NCBI GenBank assembly: GCA_000997405.1
Contig: LCBU01000027.1
Span: 1-10,436 of the forward strand
DNA from: Candidatus Woesebacteria bacterium GW2011_GWA1_41_7
GTDB lineage: Bacteria; Patescibacteriota; Microgenomatia; UBA8517
DNA: 10,436 bases
Reading direction: 5' to 3'
In this document: positions 1 through 6,256 of the stretch, piece by piece
How the letters are laid out: each line of letters starts with the position of its first letter
How positions within the stretch are numbered: the stretch's first letter is position 1
Position numbers and translations under genes: made by a program
Notes under the pieces: generated by a model
Databases searched by the model: none
What the model saw: only the letters and a program-made list of their open reading frames with translations
What the model was told of the DNA's origin: nothing

Positions 1-379
1 CTTTGTCATTTTTGTTAACGACAAAATAATCGGGCGAGGTTATTCCTTCCGCATGCATTAATTTTCGAAACATAAGCTTATCCATTCCTATTGAAGATGC
101 CAATACACCGGATCCCGTATAGGGAATACCCAAAAGCTCTAGCATGCCCTGCACAGTACCATCCTCCCCAAATTTGCCGTGAAGCGCTATGAAGACTATA
201 TCGGGTTTATTCTTGTTAATCCTATCAAAGCCTTTTCCCTCTTTCGAAATTACAACCGGGATAGCCAGATATTTTTTCTTATCTAGATTTTTGACAACCT
301 CGTTTCCGGATATTACGGAAATATCATGTTCCGAAGACTTCCCACCCATTAAAACTACAATTTTCGTTTTTTTCTTCAT
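1..379 (-). CDS. ddl: D-alanine--D-alanine ligase, N-terminal part (cut by window edge)
   Basis: Ddl joins two D-alanines with ATP in the cytoplasm, giving the dipeptide that MurF adds to the UDP-MurNAc-tripeptide. Only the first 126 residues are in the window; family members are about 300 or more, so the catalytic ATP-grasp part lies beyond the left edge. Visible are the N-terminal strand and glycine turn VVLMGGKSSEHDISVISG (residues 8-25), the HGKFGEDGTVQGMLELLGIPY block (67-87) and the TGSGVLASSIGMDK block (88-101), all typical of Ddl. The ATG at 379 directly follows the murI stop (TAAATG), so the two genes are probably translationally coupled. A GGA lies about 8 bases before the ATG as a weak ribosome binding site. 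Identification is firm. The A or B subtype cannot be judged from this part. Confidence 0.93.
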   Translation of the reverse strand, partial: MKKKTKIVVLMGGKSSEHDISVISGNEVVKNLDKKKYLAIPVVISKEGKGFDRINKNKPDIVFIALHGKFGEDGTVQGMLELLGIPYTGSGVLASSIGMDKLMFRKLMHAEGITSPDYFVVNKNDK

Positions 380-1186
380 TTAAAGTTCCACTTTCTCTAA
401 TTGTTTCCTGATACCTTTGCCTAAAAACATTTCAGCTACCTTGGTAAACCTCTCAGTCAAATCGGTAACAAAAAACTTTATGTCACCGTTTCTTTTTTGG
501 TTATTAAGAAGGTCGTTTTCCTTTAAGAACTTATAAATTTCCCCTGTAACAGACTTACCGGGATTTATTAAAGTCACACCCTTACCCATTACTGCCTCTA
601 TGACATCTTTAATTATCGGATAGTGGGTGCATCCCAATATTAGTGTGTCGATTTTTTGTTTTTTTAGTCCCTTAAGGTATTTTTCGGCCATTATTTTTAG
701 ACTTTTTCCTTTAGTTTCTCCTTCTTCAATAAAAGGAACAAACAAAGGACATGGGCTTCCAAAAACTTCTGCATTTTTTAGGTGTTTTTTAATACTTTTG
801 TTGTAAGCCAAACTACCGATTGTTGTGTATGTTCCGATTACCCCGATTTTCTTACCTTTTTCTGTGGCTTCAATGGATGCCGGCTCAATAACTTCAAAAA
901 TCGGGATGTTTTTAAATTTATTCTTCAGGTGGACCGCTGCAACGGCTGAAGATGTGTTACAAGCAATCACTACGGCTTTTACGCGCTTTTGCAATAAAAA
1001 ACGGGTATTCTCCTCCGAAAAACTTCGGATTATCTCTGCACTTCTGGTGCCGTAAGGAACTCTGGCTGTGTCTCCAAAATAAATTATGTCTTCATGGGGC
1101 AAAACACGGGTCAGTTCCTTTACAACAGTCAAACCCCCAAGACCCGAATCAAATACTCCAATCGGTCTTTTCCGTGCTTCAAGCAT
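380..1186 (-). CDS. murI: Glutamate racemase
   Basis: MurI converts L-glutamate to D-glutamate, the substrate MurD adds to UDP-MurNAc-L-Ala. From the ATG at 1186 the protein has 268 residues, a normal length. Family motifs are present in order: GVFDSGLGGLTV near the N-terminus (Asp13 and Ser14), the first catalytic cysteine in ACNTSSA (Cys76), and the second in LGCTHYP (Cys186, with His188). The reading frame also allows a TTG start at 1204. I prefer the ATG because family members begin only a few residues before the GVFDSG motif and because a TATAAT box lies inside the TTG extension, 6 bases before the ATG. The gene sits between the aminotransferase-like gene and ddl; its substrate link to murD two genes upstream fits the cluster. 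Confidence 0.96.
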   Translation of the reverse strand: MLEARKRPIGVFDSGLGGLTVVKELTRVLPHEDIIYFGDTARVPYGTRSAEIIRSFSEENTRFLLQKRVKAVVIACNTSSAVAAVHLKNKFKNIPIFEVIEPASIEATEKGKKIGVIGTYTTIGSLAYNKSIKKHLKNAEVFGSPCPLFVPFIEEGETKGKSLKIMAEKYLKGLKKQKIDTLILGCTHYPIIKDVIEAVMGKGVTLINPGKSVTGEIYKFLKENDLLNNQKRNGDIKFFVTDLTERFTKVAEMFLGKGIRKQLEKVEL

Positions 1187-1192
1187 AAGCGT

Positions 1193-1198
1193 ATTATA
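1193..1198 (-). promoter_or_regulatory. Putative -10 box before murI (leaderless-type spacing)
   Basis: A perfect TATAAT reads on the minus strand with 6 bases between it and the murI ATG, so a start site about 7 bases downstream would fall at or next to the start codon. No good -35 hexamer and no Shine-Dalgarno sequence are visible. The same arrangement recurs before the aminotransferase-like gene and murC, which raises confidence; a single TATAAT in AT-rich DNA would mean little. Confidence 0.45.
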
Positions 1199-1207
1199 TG
1201 ACAATTA

Positions 1208-2281
1208 TTAAAAATTACGTAAAATCGCTTCCCTAGTCAGTCTGCAAACTTCTTCCACTTTTCTTTGTGTCATATGAATTCCAAGCGGCAGATAGATTAT
1301 TTTTTGGTTTCTCGCCCAAACAGAATCATCCAGCTCAAATCTGACCAAAAGACCTTTTGACCTGATAAACTCTAATATCCCGTTAGCTCTGTTTTTGGGT
1401 AGAATCAGTGGGAATCCGCGCATACTTCCTTTATCCTCGACGGTAATGAATAACTTTAGGGGCAACAGATCCGCCAGTAGGCGTTCATAGGTGTCAACCT
1501 GGTGCCTTTTAACCTTTTCTATCTTTTCAAAATTCACTCTTCTACTCAGGAATCCCCCCGGGCCACCCTTTGCAGGCAGTATTGAATCTCCAATCAAATT
1601 GTAGCCTGCAAGCATCAACTTTTCAGCCGCAAGGCCAAATTTTTTAGACAGTCTACCCGGCAAAATATTTACCAATGACCAACCCAGTATCGTCAAAACC
1701 CAAAGGAAGTAGACTTTTAACCGATATCTAAAAGACTGCACAAAGGAAGGCGTGGAAAAATCCAAATCTTCTCTATCTCCGAAAAGTTCCGAGCCTTGTA
1801 GTGGAACAACTTTCCTCAAACTGTTAATTACAAAATGATCTTTTTTAATTATATTTATTTTTTCAGGATCAATAATTTTGTGAACACTGTCCTCAATTAA
1901 AATAATGTCGTGGGTGACCCGCGCCAACCATTCGCAATTTTCAAATAATTTGCTTTTAATTCCGTTGGTATGAAATATCACCACTACCTTGGGCTTTACC
2001 TGACGAATTTTTTCAATAAAAGATTTTTTGTCTGCATCCAGGTTCTTTTTTATCGGGTAATGTGAGACTTTGTATCCGTGTGATTTAATATTCTCCTCGA
2101 CATCTTTACAGAAAAAATCAGGCAAGAGTATAAAGGAGCCCATAGGCACCTTCTTTTTCAAAAGAATATCCCAGAAAGCATCTTCCCAGGAAAGATAAAA
2201 TAATCTTCGTATATTTCCCGGAATTTTGTTTTTTTTGAATTTGAAATATCCAAAACTCAATACCGGCTGTGTAGATATCAT
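1208..2281 (-). CDS. DegT/DnrJ-like aminotransferase-fold protein (probably PLP-dependent), role unknown
   Basis: This 357-residue protein looks like a fold-type I PLP enzyme of the DegT/DnrJ/EryC1 group, which typically aminate nucleotide-linked keto sugars. Supporting features are IEDSVHKI (129-136), matching the loop with the PLP-binding aspartate (Asp131) and the following histidine; NSLRKVVPLQGSELF (153-167), matching the segment with the PLP lysine (Lys157); and a C-terminal YLPLGIHMTQRKVEEV (330-345) like the 'LP.H..MT' end of the family. The glycine-rich cofactor loop near the N-terminus is weak, so overall similarity is distant. A strongly hydrophobic stretch at about 189-208 (VYFLWVLTILGWSLVNIL) is odd for a soluble aminotransferase and may touch the membrane. 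It lies 9 bases after murD and 21 before murI, so it is cotranscribed with them or started from its own TATAAT box. Function in wall or surface-sugar synthesis is only an inference from context. Confidence 0.72.
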   Translation of the reverse strand: MISTQPVLSFGYFKFKKNKIPGNIRRLFYLSWEDAFWDILLKKKVPMGSFILLPDFFCKDVEENIKSHGYKVSHYPIKKNLDADKKSFIEKIRQVKPKVVVIFHTNGIKSKLFENCEWLARVTHDIILIEDSVHKIIDPEKINIIKKDHFVINSLRKVVPLQGSELFGDREDLDFSTPSFVQSFRYRLKVYFLWVLTILGWSLVNILPGRLSKKFGLAAEKLMLAGYNLIGDSILPAKGGPGGFLSRRVNFEKIEKVKRHQVDTYERLLADLLPLKLFITVEDKGSMRGFPLILPKNRANGILEFIRSKGLLVRFELDDSVWARNQKIIYLPLGIHMTQRKVEEVCRLTREAILRNF

Positions 2282-2289
2282 CGCTGAAG

Positions 2290-2295
2290 ATTATA
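2290..2295 (-). promoter_or_regulatory. Putative extended -10 box before the aminotransferase-like gene
   Basis: The minus strand reads TGTTATAATC, a full extended -10 (TGnTATAAT), with 8 bases between the box and the ATG at 2281. It overlaps the murD stop codon. No convincing -35 hexamer is seen, which extended -10 promoters do not need. The spacing implies a transcript with little or no leader. Confidence 0.5.
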
Positions 2296-3514
2296 ACAGT
2301 TGGCTTTTAAGTTTTGCCACTGAGTTCTTAAACTGCACGCCTCGGTCCTTGTAATTTTCAAACATATCAAAGCTTGCAGCACCCGGGGATAATACGATAA
2401 CTCCGCCATCGGGAGTTATTTCAAAGGCTTTTTTAACAATCTCGTCCATGGGCGAATACTCCAAATCGAGTATATTAATCCCCGCCCCTTCTCCATCCAA
2501 TGCCTCGGAGATTTTCTTTCTTGTATCGCCTATTACAATTACACTTTTTACATTACCTTTAGCTGCAATGGCATTACCAAGCTCTTTGTAGTCAAGTCCT
2601 TTATCACTTCCCCCAAGAATAAGGGTTTCCGGCTCTGTAAATGAATTTACGGCAGCAATCGTCGGCTGAGGACCTGTCGCAAAAGAATCATTATAAAAAG
2701 TCTTTCCGTCCACTTCTGCAACCAGCTCCAAACGATGCTCCAATCCTTTAAAGTTTCTTACGGTTTCCAGTATCGTCTCTTCGCTAACACCTATACACTT
2801 CCCTACTGTGACCGCTGCTGCTATATTTTCCAGGTTATGTTCACCCCTAAGAAGCAGCCCTTCTTTGAATTTAGCTTCCAACTTGTTTTTAGAAAAAAGG
2901 GTGGACATGGCCTTTGTAAGATTTGCAAAATTACGCGAAGTTTCATATTCCTCATTAACTACTGCAAAATCGGATTGGCTTTGATATTTAACAATATTTG
3001 CCTTAGCGGAAACATACTCGTTTCTGTCTTTATGCCAGTCCAGATGGTCTTCAGTTATGTTAAGGACAACGGAAATGTGTGGGCTTACTTTCATATCCAT
3101 AAGTTGAAAAGAGGACATTTCCAGGACGACCCATGAATCTTCCTTAAGTGCAGGTAATAATCCCAGATAAGGTTTACCGATATTACCCGATAGATAAACA
3201 TCCTTTCCGGCACTTTTTAAAATCTCGTAAATTAAGGTTGAGGTAGTTCCTTTGCCCTTAGTCCCTGTTACACCGATTATTTTTGCAGGGCACTCTTCAA
3301 AAAATATTTTTATTGCTGAGGTTATTTCAACTCCCCGACTCTCCGCTTCAACTATTTCCGGAATAAACCTATACACACCGGGTGAGCGAACCACAAATTC
3401 GGTAACGTCGGCCCCTTTTTCGAGAAGAAAATTTATTGCGTCACGTCCTTCGATTCCCAGTCCTATTACAGCCACCTTCTTTCCTTTAAAATCTACTAAG
3501 GATTTGTTGTTCAT
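2291..3514 (-). CDS. murD: UDP-N-acetylmuramoyl-L-alanine--D-glutamate ligase (shortened N-terminal domain)
   Basis: MurD adds D-glutamate to UDP-MurNAc-L-Ala with ATP in the cytoplasm. The protein has 407 residues against about 440-450 usually. In order: the Rossmann-type turn VAVIGLGIEGRDA (14-26); SPGVYRFIPEI (44-54); the ATP loop GVTGTKGKGTTS (81-92); LEMSSFQL (131-138); NITEDHLDWH (152-161) with a downstream Lys171 at the place of the carbamylated lysine; RGEHNLEN (223-230); LEHRLE (258-263); YNDSFATGPQPT (274-285); GGSDKGLDY (301-309); and LSPGAASFDMFENYKDRG (375-392). Two oddities: the N-terminal UDP-binding domain jumps from GADVTEF directly to VVRSPG, omitting several tens of residues, and the ATP loop is GKGTT rather than the usual GKTTT. 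The ATG overlaps the murB stop by four bases (ATGA). Identification is firm. Confidence 0.95.
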   Translation of the reverse strand: MNNKSLVDFKGKKVAVIGLGIEGRDAINFLLEKGADVTEFVVRSPGVYRFIPEIVEAESRGVEITSAIKIFFEECPAKIIGVTGTKGKGTTSTLIYEILKSAGKDVYLSGNIGKPYLGLLPALKEDSWVVLEMSSFQLMDMKVSPHISVVLNITEDHLDWHKDRNEYVSAKANIVKYQSQSDFAVVNEEYETSRNFANLTKAMSTLFSKNKLEAKFKEGLLLRGEHNLENIAAAVTVGKCIGVSEETILETVRNFKGLEHRLELVAEVDGKTFYNDSFATGPQPTIAAVNSFTEPETLILGGSDKGLDYKELGNAIAAKGNVKSVIVIGDTRKKISEALDGEGAGINILDLEYSPMDEIVKKAFEITPDGGVIVLSPGAASFDMFENYKDRGVQFKNSVAKLKSQLL

Positions 3515-4530
3515 TTTGAAAAATTTATTAACTGCACTTCTTTTTCCAGCTTAATTCCATACTTTTCAAACACATCATTAACAATCATTTCGGAGAGAGT
3601 GTAGATATCATTTGCGGGAGCACTTCCTGTCTTATTAATCAATATCAAAGAATGTTTAGGCGAAACAGCGGCCTCTCCGAATCCTTTACCCTTCCATCCC
3701 GCCATCTCTATTAACCAGGCGGCTGAAACCTTAAATTTGTCACCATATGGAAATGTCTTTATACCCGGAAACATTTTTTCCAAATTCTCTTTCTTTTGGA
3801 CATCAACGATCGGATTTTTAAAAAATGAACCGGCATTGCCAACTTTCTTTGGGTCTTCCAACTTATCTTGCCTGGTCTTCAAAACTGCTTGTCTGATCTC
3901 TGAAAGTTCCGCTTCTTCACCTACAATCGCCTTAAGTGAATCATAGTTTACTTTGGCTATTTTATTCTTATTAAGAACTAGGGTAATTTGAAGAATAAAA
4001 TATTTTTGCCAAAATTTTTCATTTTTAAAAATACTGTCTCTGTAGCCAAATTCACATTCGTCTTTGCTAAATGATTTATATTTTTCGTTTTCAATATCGT
4101 ATGCTTTCAAGCTATAAAAAGTGTCTGAAATTTCTTGACCATACGCTCCGATATTTTGAATGGGGGCTCCGCCGACAGTTCCCGGAATTCCGGAAAGACA
4201 TTCCAGACCCTGTAATTCATTTTTAACGGTTTCTTCAACAAGTTTGTCCCATTTAAGTCCGGACTCCGCTGTTACTAATACTTTTGAACCTTCCGGAGTA
4301 AACTCCAAACTGTCTCCCAAGTATTTGATCACCACTCCCTCATACATATTATCTTCTGCCAAAAAATCACTTCCCTCACCGACCATGAATATAGGAAGGG
4401 AATTTTTTTTCGCAAAATGAATCGCTTCCGCAACACCCTCTTCATCCTTTACCTCAATAAAGTACTTGATTTTTCCACCTACACGAAAGGTGGTAATATC
4501 TTTAAATTTTTTTTCTTCAGAAATATTCAT
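3511..4530 (-). CDS. murB: UDP-N-acetylenolpyruvoylglucosamine reductase
   Basis: MurB is an FAD enzyme that reduces UDP-GlcNAc-enolpyruvate with NADPH to UDP-MurNAc, the step before MurC. At 339 residues it matches the longer, E. coli-like (type I) form. Motifs in order: TTFRVGGKIKYF (13-24); VGEGSDFLAED (50-60), corresponding to the usual GGGSN FAD loop but with Glu and Asp substitutions; SGIPGTVGGAPIQNIGAYGQE (113-133), the FAD-contacting core; FGYRDSIFK (161-169) with the substrate-binding Arg164; GNAGSFFKNP (231-240) with the proton-donor Ser235; and LEKEVQLI (328-335) with the C-terminal catalytic glutamate. It overlaps murC upstream and murD downstream by four bases each (ATGA), which implies translational coupling. 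The order murC-murB-murD follows the pathway closely. Confidence 0.96.
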   Translation of the reverse strand: MNISEEKKFKDITTFRVGGKIKYFIEVKDEEGVAEAIHFAKKNSLPIFMVGEGSDFLAEDNMYEGVVIKYLGDSLEFTPEGSKVLVTAESGLKWDKLVEETVKNELQGLECLSGIPGTVGGAPIQNIGAYGQEISDTFYSLKAYDIENEKYKSFSKDECEFGYRDSIFKNEKFWQKYFILQITLVLNKNKIAKVNYDSLKAIVGEEAELSEIRQAVLKTRQDKLEDPKKVGNAGSFFKNPIVDVQKKENLEKMFPGIKTFPYGDKFKVSAAWLIEMAGWKGKGFGEAAVSPKHSLILINKTGSAPANDIYTLSEMIVNDVFEKYGIKLEKEVQLINFSK

Positions 4531-5744
4531 TTAATTAAATCCGAAATCTGCCTTGCCCAAAGATAACTTTTTCCTGCTCCCATTATTACAATTATCTCGT
4601 ATTTGAAATTACTAATTTCTAATTTCAAATTTCTAAACAATTCTTCAAAACTGTCAAAAGCTGAGGCATTTTTGTGAGAAGACATTTCTGCTATATTTTG
4701 GGGGGTGACGGATTTGTCTACCTCGTCACGGGCTTTAAAAATTGGCCCCACAACCACTTTGTCAGCACTGTCAAAAACTCCATTATATTCAGAAAGAAGC
4801 GCTTTTGTTCTTTTATATCCGTGAGGTTCGATTACGGCCAGTATTTTTGCTTTCGGATAAATAACCCTGACACCCTCAAGAGTAGTTTTGATGGCAGTCG
4901 GATGATGGGCGTAGTCATCATAAACTTTTATCCCGACGCAATCGCCTACAAGCTCCATCCGTCTTTCTATTCCGGCAAAATTTTCTATAGATTTAACAAT
5001 AGTTTCCTCGGGAATACCCAGTTTTTTACCTAACAGATACACCATGTTGGCATTTTTTTGATTGTGTTCACCAAATATTTTCAGTTCAAAATGCCTCGCC
5101 GGACTATCTTTCTGGGTAATCAGAACGCGTTCCCCTTTTAGGTTATTTATAAATTTATCAAATGACTCCCTAACCTCTTTTTCGCTTTTAAAGAAATCGG
5201 GGTGGTCAAATTCAATGTTATTTATAACTGCAATATCGGGGTGGTAGTTTAGAAAATTGTTGTTAAATTCATCTGCCTCGATAACAAAGTATTCTCCCTT
5301 ACCAAACCTGGCGTTACCATTCCACTCAGGTACCCTAGCACCAACCAAAACCAGCGGATCGAGACCTGCATCAACAAGGAGAGAGCCTGCCATTGCAGTA
5401 GTAGTCGACTTTCCATGAGTTCCGGCAATGCAAATAACCTTTTTACCTTCGGTCAAATATTTACCCAAAAACTCCTGCCAAGTGATTACAATTTTCCTTT
5501 TTTCACCCAAAAGTAACTCCGGATTGTCCTTATTCTGATAATAAACGGCTGGAGATACTACCAGGAGATCTACATCTTTAATGTGATCGGGGTCATGTCC
5601 TTTGAAAATACCACCCGCATATGCGGTTTCCCCTTCAAGGTCACATCCGCTAATTTCGTAGCCCATCTTTTCGGCAAGCATAGCAACGCCGGACATTCCG
5701 CTTCCGCCAATACCCATGAAATGGACCTTTTTAGGGATGTGCAT
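4527..5744 (-). CDS. murC: UDP-N-acetylmuramate--L-alanine ligase (short form)
   Basis: MurC adds L-alanine to UDP-MurNAc with ATP. From the ATG at 5744 the protein has 405 residues against about 440-490 usually. Motifs in this numbering: FMGIGGSGMSG (9-19); ATP loop AGTHGKSTTT (107-116); EADEFNNNFL (156-165); NNIEFDHPDFF (175-185); FGEHNQKN (224-231); YDDYAHHPTAI (275-285); IEPHGYKR (305-312); and IMGAGKSY (387-394). The segment between NNIEFDHPDFF and FGEHN is only about 40 residues, so part of the central domain is missing. A palindrome at 4601-4630 is translated within the C-terminal domain. A TTG at 5777 would add 11 residues; I reject it because family members begin just before the GIGG motif and because a TATAAT box lies inside that extension. 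The recycling ligase Mpl is the alternative, but GIGGSGMSG and EPHGYKR fit MurC better. Confidence 0.93.
   Translation of the reverse strand: MHIPKKVHFMGIGGSGMSGVAMLAEKMGYEISGCDLEGETAYAGGIFKGHDPDHIKDVDLLVVSPAVYYQNKDNPELLLGEKRKIVITWQEFLGKYLTEGKKVICIAGTHGKSTTTAMAGSLLVDAGLDPLVLVGARVPEWNGNARFGKGEYFVIEADEFNNNFLNYHPDIAVINNIEFDHPDFFKSEKEVRESFDKFINNLKGERVLITQKDSPARHFELKIFGEHNQKNANMVYLLGKKLGIPEETIVKSIENFAGIERRMELVGDCVGIKVYDDYAHHPTAIKTTLEGVRVIYPKAKILAVIEPHGYKRTKALLSEYNGVFDSADKVVVGPIFKARDEVDKSVTPQNIAEMSSHKNASAFDSFEELFRNLKLEISNFKYEIIVIMGAGKSYLWARQISDLIK
4601..4630 (-). repeat. Perfect 11-base inverted repeat inside murC
   Basis: Arms ATTTGAAATTA (4601-4611) and TAATTTCAAAT (4620-4630) flank an 8-base loop and form a perfect hairpin. 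It is read in frame as part of LKLEISNFKYE, just before the IVIMGAG motif of MurC, where the family normally has a short variable linker. The loop is itself a near repeat of the arm (CTAATTTC), so the element is low in complexity. It may be a small mobile or expanding palindrome tolerated at a surface loop, or a chance AT-rich repeat. Confidence 0.6.
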
Positions 5745-5751
5745 GTCTATT

Positions 5752-5757
5752 ATTATA
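5752..5757 (-). promoter_or_regulatory. Putative extended -10 box before murC
   Basis: The minus strand reads CTGATATAATAATAGAC directly before ATG: an extended -10 (TGATATAAT) with 7 bases to the murC start codon. It lies in the 29-base gap after the HAD gene stop. A TTTTGA 16 bases further upstream is a poor -35. It supports both the ATG at 5744 as the start and a leaderless murC-murB-murD transcript. Confidence 0.52.
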
Positions 5758-5773
5758 TCAGTCGGAAGCCAAA

Positions 5774-6253
5774 TCAAAAACTTTGAAGGATGTCCTTCTC
5801 AATTATTTCCGAGAGGCTTTTTACAACAAAATTAGGCTGATCTTTTGATTCTTCGCCTGAATATCTTCCACGTCTTACCCTAATGACCGTAAATCCTTTA
5901 GAAATCCCGTAATCAACAACCTCGGGTTTGTCATCTACCATGATAACTTTGCCGTTTAATACCATATCGTCCAAATTTTCCATTTTAGAAAAACTTGGGA
6001 AGATTTTTACACCGCCGGAAAAAAGGCTCTCAATGCCCGTTCCGCTGATTTTTTCCTTTTGAAATTCGACGTCACCTTCCGAAAACAAAACAGCTTCCCC
6101 AAAGTCTGAAGCGTATTTTATAAATGCCAGAGTATCCGGATAGAGAAATTCTTTGTAATCGACATGATCCGAGGCAGACTTCTCCCGGACATATGTTTCC
6201 GTATCAAAAAGTGTGTGGTCAAAATCTACCAGAATTGTCGTTTTTCTACCCAT
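5774..6253 (-). CDS. HAD-superfamily hydrolase-like protein, substrate unknown
   Basis: This 159-residue protein has the haloacid dehalogenase signature. Motif I is VDFDHTLFDT (9-18) with nucleophile Asp10 and general acid Asp12. Motif II is LFSEGD (56-61) with Ser58. A lysine for motif III is Lys66 or Lys68. Motif IV is IMVDDKPEVV (104-113) with Asp107 and Asp108. All catalytic positions are therefore present, and a soluble, Mg-dependent phosphatase is likely. It is short, with only a small helical cap after motif I, so a phosphorylated protein or a modest-sized metabolite could be the substrate. It begins 3 bases after the GlmU-like gene and shows no Shine-Dalgarno sequence. Its place between a sugar nucleotidyltransferase-like gene and murC suggests a sugar-phosphate role, but nothing in the sequence fixes this. 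Confidence 0.85.
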   Translation of the reverse strand: MGRKTTILVDFDHTLFDTETYVREKSASDHVDYKEFLYPDTLAFIKYASDFGEAVLFSEGDVEFQKEKISGTGIESLFSGGVKIFPSFSKMENLDDMVLNGKVIMVDDKPEVVDYGISKGFTVIRVRRGRYSGEESKDQPNFVVKSLSEIIEKDILQSF

Positions 6254-6256
6254 GAA

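Noticed and set aside
1187..1204. TTG start extending MurI by six residues
   Set aside because: The extension overlaps a TATAAT box, and the ATG at 1186 better matches the usual short lead before GVFDSG.
2735..3136. Long plus-strand open frame opposite murD (133 residues)
   Set aside because: It is antisense to firmly identified murD sequence; its composition follows from the codon pattern of the opposite strand.
4527..5744. Mpl (murein peptide ligase) instead of MurC
   Set aside because: GIGGSGMSG and EPHGYKR fit MurC, and the gene overlaps murB as in biosynthetic clusters; Mpl has different signature segments.
5745..5777. TTG start extending MurC by eleven residues
   Set aside because: The added residues are not family-like and contain the extended -10 box; the ATG at 5744 precedes the GIGG motif properly.
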